This document shows positions 30,581-39,326 of a DNA stretch of 64,000 nt, piece by piece. Both the position numbers and the translations under genes were made by a program. Each line of letters starts with the position of its first letter. The stretch's first letter is position 1. The notes beneath the pieces are model-generated. The model searched no databases and was not told the origin of the DNA. It saw only the letters and a list, made by a program, of their open reading frames with translations. Origin of the DNA: Comamonadaceae bacterium OS-1. Its GTDB lineage: Bacteria; Pseudomonadota; Gammaproteobacteria; Burkholderiales; Burkholderiaceae_C. The stretch spans positions 4,960,001 to 5,024,000 of the forward strand of contig AP026969.1 of assembly GCA_027923965.1 (NCBI GenBank). The letters run 5' to 3'.

Positions 30581-31329
30581 GCATCCCCGCATCGCCCCCC
30601 CTGCTATCCACCCACGGGCTGTGTGCCCGGTACGGTGACTTCCAGGCCCTGTTTGACATCGATTTCGAGATCGCACCCGGCGAGGTGGTGGCCCTGATCG
30701 GTGCCAATGGCGCGGGCAAATCCACCTTGTTGCGCAGCCTGACCGGCTTGTTGCCCGTGGCCCAGTACATGGTACGTTTTGATGGCCAGCCGGTTGGCGG
30801 CAGTGCGCCACACCAGATGCTCCAACGCGGCCTGGCCCTGGTGCCCGAAGGCCGCCGCCTGTTCACCGGCATGACGGTGGAAGACAACCTGCAGGTCGCC
30901 ATCGACCATGCCCGGGTGGTGGATGCCCACAGCACGGCCCAGCCCTGGACGTTGGCCCGCTTGTACGCGCTGTTTCCCATCCTGCTGCAAAAGCGCCGCA
31001 CGCCGGTGGAATTGCTGTCGGGCGGGCAGCAGCAGATGGTGGCGATCGGCCGTGGGCTGTTGAGCCAGCCGCGCCTGCTACTGTGCGATGAACTGTCGCT
31101 GGGCCTGGCACCCCTGGTGATTCGCGAAATCTATGCGGCACTGCCCAGCATCGCCGCGGTGGGCACGGCCATTGTGCTGGTGGAGCAGGATGTGGCGCTG
31201 GCTTGCCGGGCATCGCACCGCCTGTACTGCATGCTGGAAGGCCGTATCACCTTGACGGGCCGCTCGGCGGACATCGCACGCGACGATATCGCCCGCGCCT
31301 ACTTTGGAGCCAGCCATGCAGTGGCTTGA
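30577..31329 (+). CDS. Liv-type ABC transporter ATPase (LivF-like)
   Basis: The 250-residue ATPase starts within the stop of the previous gene (ATGA overlap). It has Walker A LIGANGAGKSTLLRSL (about 39), RGLALVPEGRRLFTGMTVEDNL (about 86), signature LSGGQQQMVAIGRGLL (about 146) and a Walker B-type LLLCDELSLGLAP (about 167). With the preceding ATPase it would power the permeases encoded by the next two genes. It overlaps the following permease start by 14 bp, indicating coupled translation. Confidence 0.9.
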   Translation: MSIPASPPLLSTHGLCARYGDFQALFDIDFEIAPGEVVALIGANGAGKSTLLRSLTGLLPVAQYMVRFDGQPVGGSAPHQMLQRGLALVPEGRRLFTGMTVEDNLQVAIDHARVVDAHSTAQPWTLARLYALFPILLQKRRTPVELLSGGQQQMVAIGRGLLSQPRLLLCDELSLGLAPLVIREIYAALPSIAAVGTAIVLVEQDVALACRASHRLYCMLEGRITLTGRSADIARDDIARAYFGASHAVA

Positions 31330-32176
31330 TGCACTGGTCCAGGGCCTGCTGCTGGGTGGCATGTACGCGCAGTACGCCATCGGTATGGCGCTGATGTTTG
31401 GCGTGATGCGCATTGTCAATACCGCCCACGGCGACATGATGATTTTGCTGGCCCTGGTGGGCGTAAGTCTGGCCGGGGCGCTGGCGATTGGCCCGTATGT
31501 GGTGGTGGCCATGCTGGTGCCCATCGCCATGGTGCTGGGCTGGCTGTTGCAAAAGATGGTGCTCAACCGGGTGCTGGGCAACGACCCCTTGCCGTCGTTG
31601 ATTGCCACCTTCGGTCTGTCGATTGCGCTGCAAAACCTGATGCTGCAGATCTGGTCGGCCGACACCCGCTCCCTGCCCGGCGAAGGGCTGGAGTTTGCCA
31701 GCCTGGCGCTGGGTGATTTCTTCGTGGGCGTACTGCCGCTGCAAATCTTCGCTGCCGCGCTGCTGATGACCGCTGGCCTGGACCTGACCCTGCGCTACAC
31801 CGCCTTTGGCCGTTCGCTGCGCGCCGCCGCGGCCGACCCGGAGGCAGCGGCCATCACAGGTATCAACCCCCAGCGGGTGTATGCCGCCGCCACGGCGCTG
31901 GCCGTGGGCATGCTGGGCATCGCGGCGGTGTGCCAGTCGCTGCGCGCCACCGTGTCGCCCTCCGACGGCCCGGCTCAGCTGATCTACGCGTTTGAGGCGG
32001 TGATCATCGGCGGCATGGGCTCGGTCTGGGGTGCCTTTCTGGGCGCCATGGTGCTGGGGGTGTCGCAGGCGATTGGTTTTCGGCTGGACGCGGGCTGGGG
32101 CATTCTCAGCGGGCACCTGGTATTTCTGGCCGTGCTGGCCGTGCGCCCGCAAGGGCTGATGTCTCGGAGAGCCTGA
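31316..32176 (+). CDS. Liv-type ABC transporter permease (LivH-like)
   Basis: From ATG 31316 (MQWLDALVQGLLLGGMYAQYAIGMAL) the protein has 286 residues with about eight membrane helices. MRIVNTAHGDMMILLALVGV (about 32-52) is the LivH signature region, and FEAVIIGGMGSVWGAFLGAMVLG (about 225-247) the conserved C-terminal loop. It pairs with the LivM-like permease 5 bp downstream. The start overlaps the LivF-like gene. Confidence 0.9.
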   Translation: MQWLDALVQGLLLGGMYAQYAIGMALMFGVMRIVNTAHGDMMILLALVGVSLAGALAIGPYVVVAMLVPIAMVLGWLLQKMVLNRVLGNDPLPSLIATFGLSIALQNLMLQIWSADTRSLPGEGLEFASLALGDFFVGVLPLQIFAAALLMTAGLDLTLRYTAFGRSLRAAAADPEAAAITGINPQRVYAAATALAVGMLGIAAVCQSLRATVSPSDGPAQLIYAFEAVIIGGMGSVWGAFLGAMVLGVSQAIGFRLDAGWGILSGHLVFLAVLAVRPQGLMSRRA

Positions 32177-32181
32177 ACACC

Positions 32182-33237
32182 ATGAGTGCTGTGATCCATC
32201 CCATGGCCGCTGCGGCCACCGCCATGCCGCTGCCCAAAGCACATGTGCAACGCCACACCCGCTCCAGCCGTATCGCCATGGCTTTGTGCGCGCTGGCCAT
32301 CGCCACGATGCTGAGCATGCCTTGGTGGGCTGACTCCGGGCTGATCCGCTCGGTGGTCGAGCTCAGCTGCTACATCGTGGTGGCGCAGATGTGGAACCTG
32401 CTGGCGGGCTACGCCGGTCTGATATCGGTAGGCCAGCAGGCGTTTATTGGCGTGGCGGGCTATGCCATGTTTGTGCTGGCCAACAAGTTTGGCGTGGACC
32501 CGTTTCTGGCATCCGCCCTGTGCTTGGTGGTGCCCGCCTTGCTGGCCGTGCCCGCCTATGCGCTGCTGCACCGGCTGGATGGTCCCTATTTCGCCATCGG
32601 CACCTGGGTGGTGTCCGAGGTGTGTCGGTTGTTTGCCTCCAGCCTGGATTACGTGGGCAGCGGCTCGGGCATGACGCTGAGCGCCATGGGCAAGTACAGC
32701 CTGGAGCAGCGTGAGTTCGGCACGCTGTGGCTGTGCGCGGGCATGGTGCTGTTCGCCGTGGGCGGCAGCTACGCCCTGCTGCGCTCACGCTACGGCCTGG
32801 CGCTGACGGCCATGCGCGACAACCCGGTGTCTGCCGCCAGCCAGGGCGTGGATGTGAAGCGCCTGCGCTTTCTGATTTACCTGGCTGCCGCCGTGGGCAC
32901 GGGCATGGCGGGCGCGGTGTATTACCTGAGCGCGCTGCGCATCTCGCCCTCGGCCGGGTTCGACCCGAACTGGTCGTCCATCTGCATCTTCATCGTCATG
33001 GTGGGTGGTATCGGTTCGATCGAGGGGCCGCTGGTCGGTGCCTTACTGTATTTCGCCGCCGATCGCCTGTTTGGCCGCTTTGGTGCCACCTACATGGTGG
33101 TGCTGGGGCTGATGACGCTGTGCATGGCGCTGTTTGCCCGGGGCGGGCTGTGGGGCCTGTGGTGCAAGCGGGTGGATGCCCCCTGGTTCCCGTTGCGCCG
33201 CCGCCTGTTGCGCCGATCCGATGCCGCCAAAACCTGA
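32182..33237 (+). CDS. Liv-type ABC transporter permease (LivM-like)
   Basis: The 351-residue protein has about nine to ten membrane helices after a polar N-terminal tail of about 30 residues. WNLLAGYAGLISVGQQAFIGVAGY (about 73-96) and FIVMVGGIGSIEGPLVGALLYF (about 270-292) are LivM hallmarks. It completes the second Liv-type transporter. The cupin gene follows after 30 bp on the same strand, tying the transporter to the catabolic genes. Confidence 0.9.
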   Translation: MSAVIHPMAAAATAMPLPKAHVQRHTRSSRIAMALCALAIATMLSMPWWADSGLIRSVVELSCYIVVAQMWNLLAGYAGLISVGQQAFIGVAGYAMFVLANKFGVDPFLASALCLVVPALLAVPAYALLHRLDGPYFAIGTWVVSEVCRLFASSLDYVGSGSGMTLSAMGKYSLEQREFGTLWLCAGMVLFAVGGSYALLRSRYGLALTAMRDNPVSAASQGVDVKRLRFLIYLAAAVGTGMAGAVYYLSALRISPSAGFDPNWSSICIFIVMVGGIGSIEGPLVGALLYFAADRLFGRFGATYMVVLGLMTLCMALFARGGLWGLWCKRVDAPWFPLRRRLLRRSDAAKT

Positions 33238-33267
33238 ATTTTTACAACAAACCCCAAGGAGACAAGC

Positions 33268-33801
33268 ATGAACACCAGCGTACTGACCCCACCCGACCGT
33301 GCCCTGATCCAGCTTCCGCCCGAGCCGCATGCAGGCACCATTACCGAGTTCGGCCTGCACGGCGACCATGTAGGTCCGTCGGAAACCGAGTCGCCCTGGG
33401 TGCCGTTTGGCGACAGCGCGGCCATCCGCCATTTGTCTTTCGACGTGCGCACCGGTGCCGTGGCCAACATCCTGTGGGTCAAGGGCGGTGGCCGCATCGG
33501 CACGCACCGGCACCGTGGCGCGGTATCCGCCATCACGCTGGAGGGCACATGGGGCTATTACGAGTACGACTGGGTGGCCCGGCCCGGCAGCTTTGTGTAC
33601 GAAACACCGGGCACGGCCCACACCCTGTACTCCGACGATCCGAACGGCATGAAGGCCATGTTCTGGATCAACGGTGCGATCGAGTTCTTTGACGACGCAG
33701 GCAAGCTCACCGACACCTTTGACGTGTTCTGGTTCATCAACCATTACGTGAGCCATTGCCGCGCCAACGGGCTGCCAATCAACAAGTCCCTGTTCCTGTA
33801 A
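33268..33801 (+). CDS. 2,4'-dihydroxyacetophenone dioxygenase-family cupin
   Basis: The 177-residue protein is a single-domain cupin of the length of 2,4'-dihydroxyacetophenone dioxygenase (DAD), which cleaves the side chain of 2,4'-dihydroxyacetophenone to 4-hydroxybenzoate and formate. Candidate metal ligands are His80 and His82 in GTHRHRG, an acidic residue near 92-99 (LEGTWGYYEYD) and His118 in GTAHTLYSDDP. ATG 33268 follows CAAGGAGACAAGC. The position between a transporter and two dehydrogenases suggests a catabolic operon; the true substrate is inferred, and cupins of this family may have others. Confidence 0.75.
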   Translation: MNTSVLTPPDRALIQLPPEPHAGTITEFGLHGDHVGPSETESPWVPFGDSAAIRHLSFDVRTGAVANILWVKGGGRIGTHRHRGAVSAITLEGTWGYYEYDWVARPGSFVYETPGTAHTLYSDDPNGMKAMFWINGAIEFFDDAGKLTDTFDVFWFINHYVSHCRANGLPINKSLFL

Positions 33802-33821
33802 GCGGAGTAGCCGAAGTGACT

Positions 33822-34643
33822 ATGAGCCCCACGATGCAACGTTTTGCGGTGCGCGGCCTGGCCTGCACCGTCACCGGTGCCGCCAGCGGCATCGGTCTGG
33901 CCTATGCCGAGGTGATGGCCGAGCATGGTGCGCGCGTCACGCTGATGGATCTCAACGCCCCGCGGCTGCAAGAGGCCGAGCAGCGCCTGCGGGCGCAGGG
34001 CTACGATGTGCGCAGCGAATGTGTGGACGTGACCGACCGTGACGCGATGTACGCCGCCTTCGACCGCAGCGCCGCCGCATACGGCGGGCTGGACGTGCTG
34101 TTTGCCAACGCCGGTATCGACGCAGGCCCCGGCTTTCTGACCCCGGACAACACCCGCAACCCCGAAGGTGCGCTGGAGACCCTGGACGAGCGCCACTGGG
34201 ACGCCGTGATCGCCACCAACCTCACCTCGGTATTCACCAGCCTGCGCGCCGCCGTGCGCCACATGAAGCCGCGCGGCAAGGGCAGCATTGTGGTGACCAC
34301 GTCCAATGTGGCCATCATCAACGAGGCCATCGTCGGTACGCCCTACATGCCCGCCAAGGCCGGTGCCGCCTCGCTGGTGCGCCAGGCGGCGATGGAGCTG
34401 GCGCGCTACGGCATCCGCGTGAATGCGATTGCGCCCGGCCCGTTTGCCACCAATATTGCCGGGGGGCGGCTGCGCAATCCGACCGACCGCGAGGCTTTCC
34501 AGATGCGCGTGCCCATGCACCGGGTCGCCGATACCGACGAGATCAAGCCCTTGGCGCTGTTTCTGGCATCGGATGCGTCCTCGTTTGTCACCGGTTCCCA
34601 GCTGGTGATCGACGGCGGGCAGATGCTTGGCCGGGTGGACTGA
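33822..34643 (+). CDS. SDR-family oxidoreductase of the cupin operon
   Basis: From ATG 33822 the protein has 273 residues. VTGAASGIGLAYAEV (about 17-31) is the nucleotide motif, LFANAGID (about 98) the NAG motif, and the Tyr-Lys pair is in GTPYMPAKAGAASL (about 175-188) with a Ser/Thr-rich strand (VVTTSNVAI) before it. The ending (SQLVIDGGQMLG) is typical. It probably oxidises or reduces an alcohol/ketone intermediate related to the cupin substrate. It lies 20 bp after the cupin gene and 9 bp before the alcohol dehydrogenase gene. Confidence 0.85.
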   Translation: MSPTMQRFAVRGLACTVTGAASGIGLAYAEVMAEHGARVTLMDLNAPRLQEAEQRLRAQGYDVRSECVDVTDRDAMYAAFDRSAAAYGGLDVLFANAGIDAGPGFLTPDNTRNPEGALETLDERHWDAVIATNLTSVFTSLRAAVRHMKPRGKGSIVVTTSNVAIINEAIVGTPYMPAKAGAASLVRQAAMELARYGIRVNAIAPGPFATNIAGGRLRNPTDREAFQMRVPMHRVADTDEIKPLALFLASDASSFVTGSQLVIDGGQMLGRVD

Positions 34644-34652
34644 AAGAGCACC

Positions 34653-35672
34653 ATGATGCAAGCCGCCATTTTTGATGCCCTGCGCCAGCCACTGCAGATC
34701 ACGGATCTGGACGATCCGGAACCCGACCGCTACCAGGTGCTGCTCAAGGTGTGCCGCTGCGGCATCTGCGGCAGCGATCTGCACATGACCGAAGACCCGG
34801 TCTTCGGGGCCCGGCAGGGCGATGTGCTGGGCCACGAATACTCGGGCGAGGTGCTGGAAGTCGGGGCGGAGGTCACGCACCTGCAAGTGGGCGACCAGGT
34901 CAGCGTGGCCCCGCTGCGCGGTTGTGGCGATTGCGACAGCTGCCGCCGGGGCGACCCGGCATGGTGCGCCCAGATGCAGTTGATAGGCGGTGGCTACGCC
35001 CAGTATGCGGCGGTGGCGGCGCGCCAGTGCCGCAAGCTGCCGTGGGGCATTTCTGCGGCCGATGGCGCATTGGCCGAACCGCTGGCGGTGGCCTTGCATG
35101 GCGTGGGGCAGGCTGGGCTGAAACCGGGCGACCGGGTGCTGGTGGTCGGTGCCGGGGCGATTGGCCTGGCCGTGGCATTCTGGGCCCGGCGCATGGGGGC
35201 GGCGGCCGTGGCGATGAGCGATGTGCACCTCTACCAGGCGGAGCGTGCCATGGCGCTGGGAGCCAGCGCGTTCCTGAAGGCGGACGAGGACTTGGTGGCG
35301 CAGGTGCGCGACCACCTGGGCGGCGAGCCCGATGTGGTGTTCGAGTGCGTGGGCAAGCCCGGTTTGATCGACCACTGCATTGGGCTGGTGCGCCCGCGCG
35401 GCACGGTGGTGGTGCTGGGCCTGTGCACCGCCCGCGACCATTTCGACGCGTTCCGTGCCATCTCTAAGGAGGTGCGGATCGTGATGTCGGTGTTCTTCAA
35501 TATGCGCGAATTCCATACGGCGATTGACGCGCTGGACGGCGGGCGTTACGCGCCCCAGGCGCTGATTTCGGAAACCATCGCCCTGAGGGATTTGCCTACC
35601 GCTTTTGAGGCACTGCGGCAACGCACCACCCAATGCAAGGTGCTGGTGGATCCGTTCGCTGCGGTGGGTTGA
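34653..35672 (+). CDS. Zinc-dependent alcohol dehydrogenase (MDR family)
   Basis: The 339-residue protein is of the threonine/sorbitol dehydrogenase type. Catalytic-zinc residues are Cys in CRCGICGSDLHM (about 37), the His-Glu pair in GHEYSGEV (about 61) and a Glu in ALAEPLAVALHG. The structural zinc cysteines are CGDCDSCRRGDPAWC (about 92-106). The Rossmann motif is VVGAGAIGLAVAF (about 167). It is the last plus-strand gene of the operon and is convergent with the AraC gene 12 bp away. A role in the same aryl alcohol/ketone pathway is inferred. Confidence 0.88.
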   Translation: MMQAAIFDALRQPLQITDLDDPEPDRYQVLLKVCRCGICGSDLHMTEDPVFGARQGDVLGHEYSGEVLEVGAEVTHLQVGDQVSVAPLRGCGDCDSCRRGDPAWCAQMQLIGGGYAQYAAVAARQCRKLPWGISAADGALAEPLAVALHGVGQAGLKPGDRVLVVGAGAIGLAVAFWARRMGAAAVAMSDVHLYQAERAMALGASAFLKADEDLVAQVRDHLGGEPDVVFECVGKPGLIDHCIGLVRPRGTVVVLGLCTARDHFDAFRAISKEVRIVMSVFFNMREFHTAIDALDGGRYAPQALISETIALRDLPTAFEALRQRTTQCKVLVDPFAAVG

Positions 35673-35684
35673 AGCCGGTGCGGC

Positions 35685-36659
35685 TCAGTGAAGGGATTGG
35701 CGCTGCAGCTGGGTGGGGGTGCTGCCAAAGCGTTGCTTGAACGCCCGGGAGAAATGCGAAGGGCTGGCAAAGCCACAGTGGTAGGCGGTCTCGGCCACGG
35801 TGGTGCCGCGCCGGTGCGGGTCCAGCAGCTGCTCGCGGGCGCGGTCCAGACGGCGCGCCAGCACATAGTCGGCCACGGCACTGTCCTGCGCCGCAAACAG
35901 GCGGCGCAAATGCCGCTCGGAAATACCGGCGGCGAGGGCAATCTGGTCGGCATGCAGTCCTTCGTCGCCCAGGTGCTCTTCGATGTACGCCTTGGCGGTC
36001 AGCAAATGGGTGGCGCTGAGGGCCGAGGTGACGGTGTGGCCATCGCCCTGGTGGATCAGTACGCCCAGCAGATCGCAGACCTGGCTGTCCAGGGATTCAC
36101 TGCTCTGGGGTAGAGGAATGGCACCTTCGATCAGGTTCAACAGCAGGCTGCTCAGCGTGTGGCTGTAAAGCCGGTGGGTGTGGGTGGTGGCGGCGATGTG
36201 CAGGGGCTGGTTCAGGTGGGTGCGGACCAGTTGGGCATGGAACAGGTCCGCCGGGATGTCCACGTGCAGCTGGCTGAAGTTTTCCGCACCGCCCAGCAAA
36301 AACGGGTAGCGCGCGTCGTAGACCAGCAGATCGCCCTTGTGCACCTTCACGCAGTGGCCGCGCTGGTAGATGAAGGTCTCGCCCTCGCGCACCACGTTGA
36401 TGAAAATCGACTCCCGGGGGGTGGCGCGGATCATGTCCGGCGTGCGCTCGATGACATGCGCATTGGCGCTGGTGATGGCCAGCCGCAGACGGCCCTGGTC
36501 CACGCTGGTCTGCCTGGCCAGCAGCCCGTTATCGGAGTAGGAGGAGCACCGTATGCCGACCAGGTTGGTACGGCACTCTTCTTCCCAATAGCGCACGCGC
36601 AGCTCGGGGCGGACCTGGGTGGTATCGATCGAGGTACGTCCTCTGCCGGGTGTCGTCAT
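35685..36659 (-). CDS. AraC-family transcriptional regulator (AraC-binding-like N-terminal domain)
   Basis: The 324-residue protein has an N-terminal cupin-like AraC-binding domain (about 40-190, similar to AraC_binding_2 regulators of aromatic catabolism) and two C-terminal helix-turn-helix motifs: GLHADQIALAAGISERHLRRLFAAQ (about 236-260) and VAETAYHCGFASPSHFSRAFKQRFGSTP (about 286-313). It probably activates the transporter/cupin operon with which it is convergent. Regulators of this subgroup often control aromatic-acid genes. No operator was identified. Confidence 0.87.
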   Translation of the reverse strand: MTTPGRGRTSIDTTQVRPELRVRYWEEECRTNLVGIRCSSYSDNGLLARQTSVDQGRLRLAITSANAHVIERTPDMIRATPRESIFINVVREGETFIYQRGHCVKVHKGDLLVYDARYPFLLGGAENFSQLHVDIPADLFHAQLVRTHLNQPLHIAATTHTHRLYSHTLSSLLLNLIEGAIPLPQSSESLDSQVCDLLGVLIHQGDGHTVTSALSATHLLTAKAYIEEHLGDEGLHADQIALAAGISERHLRRLFAAQDSAVADYVLARRLDRAREQLLDPHRRGTTVAETAYHCGFASPSHFSRAFKQRFGSTPTQLQRQSLH

Positions 36660-36759
36660 GTCGTGGGTGTCAGTGGTGCGGGGGGCTTCAGACTTGCACG
36701 ACAGTGTATTTTTAGATTAAATTTTCTACGCTAGCGCTTACCCTTGTGGGCGGTTCGCA

Positions 36760-38895
36760 TTACAGCCTGGCAATAGCCGCCCGCAGATCGTCCACATTCA
36801 ACACCTCCGACAGCACCTGCGGCGCGCTGCCCGCCTTGTACAGCACGTACACCGGCACGCCGTTGCGGCCCAGTTGGCCTAGGGCGGCGGTGATGGCGGG
36901 GTCGCGGCGGGTCCAGTCGGCGCGCAGCAGCTGCACGTTCTTGGCTTCCAGATCGGCCAGTACGGCGGGGTGGGACAGGGTGGTCTTCTTGTTGTACTGG
37001 CAGGTGACGCACCAGGCGGCGGTGAAGTCCACCATCACCGGCTGCCCGGTGGCCAGGGTTTGCTCCACACGGCCCGGCTCCCAGGGCTGCCAGCGCTCGG
37101 TGGCGGCCACCGCGCCAGAGGCGGGTGCCACATTGATAAGATTTTGGCCTGTAGCGCTTATGACACCAGCGAGAGCAGCTATGGAAAGCGTAGCAATCAC
37201 CCAGCGCGTGCGCCCGGCCAGGCCCAGCGCCCACAGCACCGCCGCCACGGCCACCAGCAGCAGCAGCAGGCTGCCCGCGCCGTCAATGCCACTTTGCTGG
37301 CCCAGCACCCACACCAGCCAGGCCACGGTGGCAAACATCGGAAACGCCATGAGCTGGCGGAAGGTAGCCATCCACGCGCCGGGCCGCGGCAGCAGCCGGG
37401 CCAGGCCCGGGCTCAGGCTGGCCAGCAGGTAGGGCAGGGCCATCCCGATGCCCATCACCGCAAAGATCGGCAGCGCCTGTGCCACCGGCAGGCCCACGGC
37501 CAACCCCAGCGAGGCCCCCATGAAGGGCGCGGTGCAGGGCGAGGCCACGGCCACGGCCAACACGCCGGACAAAAACGCGTTCAGCGCCGGGTTGCGTGCC
37601 TGCAGTGTGGCCACGCGGCTGGGCAGAAACTGGCCAAACTCGAACAGCCCCGCCAGGTTCAGCCCCACCACGGTGAACAGCACCGCCAGCCCGGCTACCA
37701 CCGCCGGCGACTGCAATTGAAAGCCCCAGCCCAGTTGCTCGCCCGCCGCGCGCAGGCCCAGCATCAGCCCGCCCAGCGCCAGAAACGACAGCACGGCCCC
37801 GGCGGTGTAGGCCAGGCCATCCACACGGTGGGCCTGTTTGTCGCCCGCGTGCTGCGCAAAGCCCATCAGCTTGATGGCCAGCACCGGGAACACGCAGGGC
37901 ATGAGGTTCAGGATCAATCCGCCCAGCAGCGCCCCGAGCAGGGCGGCCGCCCAGGACAGGCTGGGCGCGGCCGGGATTTGCGAGGCCGCACTGTTGGCCC
38001 GCAAGGCGGCTTCCAGGGCGGGCGACATGGTGGGCGGGGCGATGGTGCGTGGCCAGGTGCCTTGCACATCGGCCACGGTGCGAAAGCCCGCGCCGTCGGC
38101 GGTGGCCAGCACCAGCGGCATCTCGGTGGGGCTCTGGCTGCGCATGGCCGTCAGCGTGGCGGTGGCGGACCAAGTGGCGCCGTCCCAACGCTGCGTGATG
38201 TCGGCAGCGGGGGCGGTGATTTCCGGCGTTTCTGGGAACAGCTCCAGCGTCTTGCCGCGCAGCGCGGCGGGCAGGTCGGCCACGGTGATTTTGAGTTCGG
38301 GGCCCTCTACCTGCACCTGGCTGCGCGCCTTTAAATCGGTGGGCTGGGCGGCCAGGGCGGCATCGAAGGCGGCGGCGTGCATGCCGGTAGAGCTTTTCAC
38401 CGGCAGCTTCAGCACGAAGTCGCCTTCTTCGGGAATGCATTCCTTGCGGCACACCAGCCAGACGGCATGCAGCTTTACCTCCAGTTCGCTGGCCAGCAGG
38501 CTGGGTTTGAAGTCCGGCGAAATCGTCAGCGGCACCGGCAGCAGCAGCGTGCCCTCAAAGCCGTAGTTGGCCAGGGTGCCGATGCGGATCTTGTGCGGCA
38601 CCGGCCAGGCGATGTCGCCCGCCGTCACACCGGGCGGCAGTGTCCACACCAGGCTGGTGGCCAGGCCCGAATCGCCGGGGTTCTTCCAGTAGGTGTGCCA
38701 CTCGGGCTGGTGGGTGATCTGCAAGCCCACCCACACCGGCTGGCCGGGGACCACCCCCTGCGGCGCGTGCGCCAGCAGCTCGGCGCGCACCTGCGGCGTG
38801 GTCACGACGGAATTCAAGCTTTTTTGGGCGCTTGCGCTTATGGGAAGGGCGTAGGCAGCTATTAAAAGCAGAGCAGAGAGAAAACGGTGCAACAT
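36760..38895 (-). CDS. dsbD: DsbD-family transmembrane thiol-disulfide reductase
   Basis: From ATG 38895 the protein has 711 residues: signal peptide (about 1-23, ending ISASAQ), periplasmic N-terminal DsbD/ScsB-like domain with CRKECIPEEGDF (about 145-157), the eight-helix DsbD core (about 310-575, with two buried cysteines in LMPCVFPVLAIK and VASPCTAPFMG), and a C-terminal thioredoxin-like domain with AAWCVTCQYNKKT (CxxC near 622-625). It carries electrons from cytoplasmic thioredoxin to the periplasm for disulfide reduction and cytochrome c maturation. Two copies of the interspersed repeat lie in-frame: one forms the signal peptide, one the region after the last helix. Confidence 0.9.
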   Translation of the reverse strand: MLHRFLSALLLIAAYALPISASAQKSLNSVVTTPQVRAELLAHAPQGVVPGQPVWVGLQITHQPEWHTYWKNPGDSGLATSLVWTLPPGVTAGDIAWPVPHKIRIGTLANYGFEGTLLLPVPLTISPDFKPSLLASELEVKLHAVWLVCRKECIPEEGDFVLKLPVKSSTGMHAAAFDAALAAQPTDLKARSQVQVEGPELKITVADLPAALRGKTLELFPETPEITAPAADITQRWDGATWSATATLTAMRSQSPTEMPLVLATADGAGFRTVADVQGTWPRTIAPPTMSPALEAALRANSAASQIPAAPSLSWAAALLGALLGGLILNLMPCVFPVLAIKLMGFAQHAGDKQAHRVDGLAYTAGAVLSFLALGGLMLGLRAAGEQLGWGFQLQSPAVVAGLAVLFTVVGLNLAGLFEFGQFLPSRVATLQARNPALNAFLSGVLAVAVASPCTAPFMGASLGLAVGLPVAQALPIFAVMGIGMALPYLLASLSPGLARLLPRPGAWMATFRQLMAFPMFATVAWLVWVLGQQSGIDGAGSLLLLLVAVAAVLWALGLAGRTRWVIATLSIAALAGVISATGQNLINVAPASGAVAATERWQPWEPGRVEQTLATGQPVMVDFTAAWCVTCQYNKKTTLSHPAVLADLEAKNVQLLRADWTRRDPAITAALGQLGRNGVPVYVLYKAGSAPQVLSEVLNVDDLRAAIARL
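37133..37195 (-). repeat. Interspersed palindromic repeat inside dsbD, copy 4
   Basis: The stretch AGATTTTGGCCTGTAGCGCT, then TATGACACCAGCGAGAGCAG, then CTATGGAAAGCGTAGC matches the family consensus. On the coding strand it encodes ATLSIAALAGVISATGQNL, the last hydrophobic segment before the thioredoxin domain, without disturbing the frame. Confidence 0.6.
38818..38875 (-). repeat. Interspersed palindromic repeat forming the dsbD signal peptide, copy 5
   Basis: On the coding strand, TTTTAATAGCTGCCTACGCC followed by CTTCCCATAAGCGCAAGCGC and CCAAAAAAGCTTGA is about 80% identical by eye to the repeat consensus. It encodes LLIAAYALPISASAQKSL, that is, the hydrophobic core and the cleavage site of the DsbD signal peptide. 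Confidence 0.68.
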
Positions 38896-38949
38896 GGTGG
38901 AGCCAGAGTATGCCGGGTGGGAGCAGCTGGCAGGGGGCAAAGTTCCGGG

Positions 38950-39267
38950 TCAGGCGCTGGTGAACGCCGGTGGCAGCTTCTTCGGCGCAGTGATGCGCAG
39001 TTGTTTGTGGATGCTTTCGCGCCCAAACACCACCTCGATATCGGCCACCGCCACGCCAAACAGGGGTGCCAGAAAGCGCACCATGTGGTCTGTCGCCTTG
39101 CCGTTCTTGGGCGTGGCTGTCACGCTGACCTTGAGCTGCGTGCCCATGGGCTTGGCGATCGCGTCGCAGCAGGCCGAGGGCTTGCCCAGGATGTTGACGA
39201 CCAGCACGTCGCCGTCCCAGGCAAAAAAGGAGTCGCCGGTGGCGTTGCGGGGGTGGGGTGGGGGCAT
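38950..39267 (-). CDS. DUF167/YggU-family protein
   Basis: The 105-residue protein starts at ATG 39267. VSVTATPKNGKATDHMVRFLAPLFGVAVADIEVVFGRESIHKQLRI-type text across residues 46-93 matches the YggU fold: a KxxxxPxxGKAN-like stretch, then a (L)FGV motif and a GxxSxxK motif. The family has no established function. It ends 54 bp upstream of the dsbD start on the same strand and may be transcribed with it. Confidence 0.8.
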   Translation of the reverse strand: MPPPHPRNATGDSFFAWDGDVLVVNILGKPSACCDAIAKPMGTQLKVSVTATPKNGKATDHMVRFLAPLFGVAVADIEVVFGRESIHKQLRITAPKKLPPAFTSA

Positions 39268-39326
39268 GGCGGGATTTTAGGAGTCAAGTGTGGCATCCTG
39301 TAGACCATGAACCCACCGGAGGCCCC

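Noticed and set aside
33744..35633. Minus-strand frame of about 630 codons opposite the SDR and alcohol dehydrogenase genes
   Set aside because: Antisense shadow with no recognisable domain; the plus-strand genes are certain.
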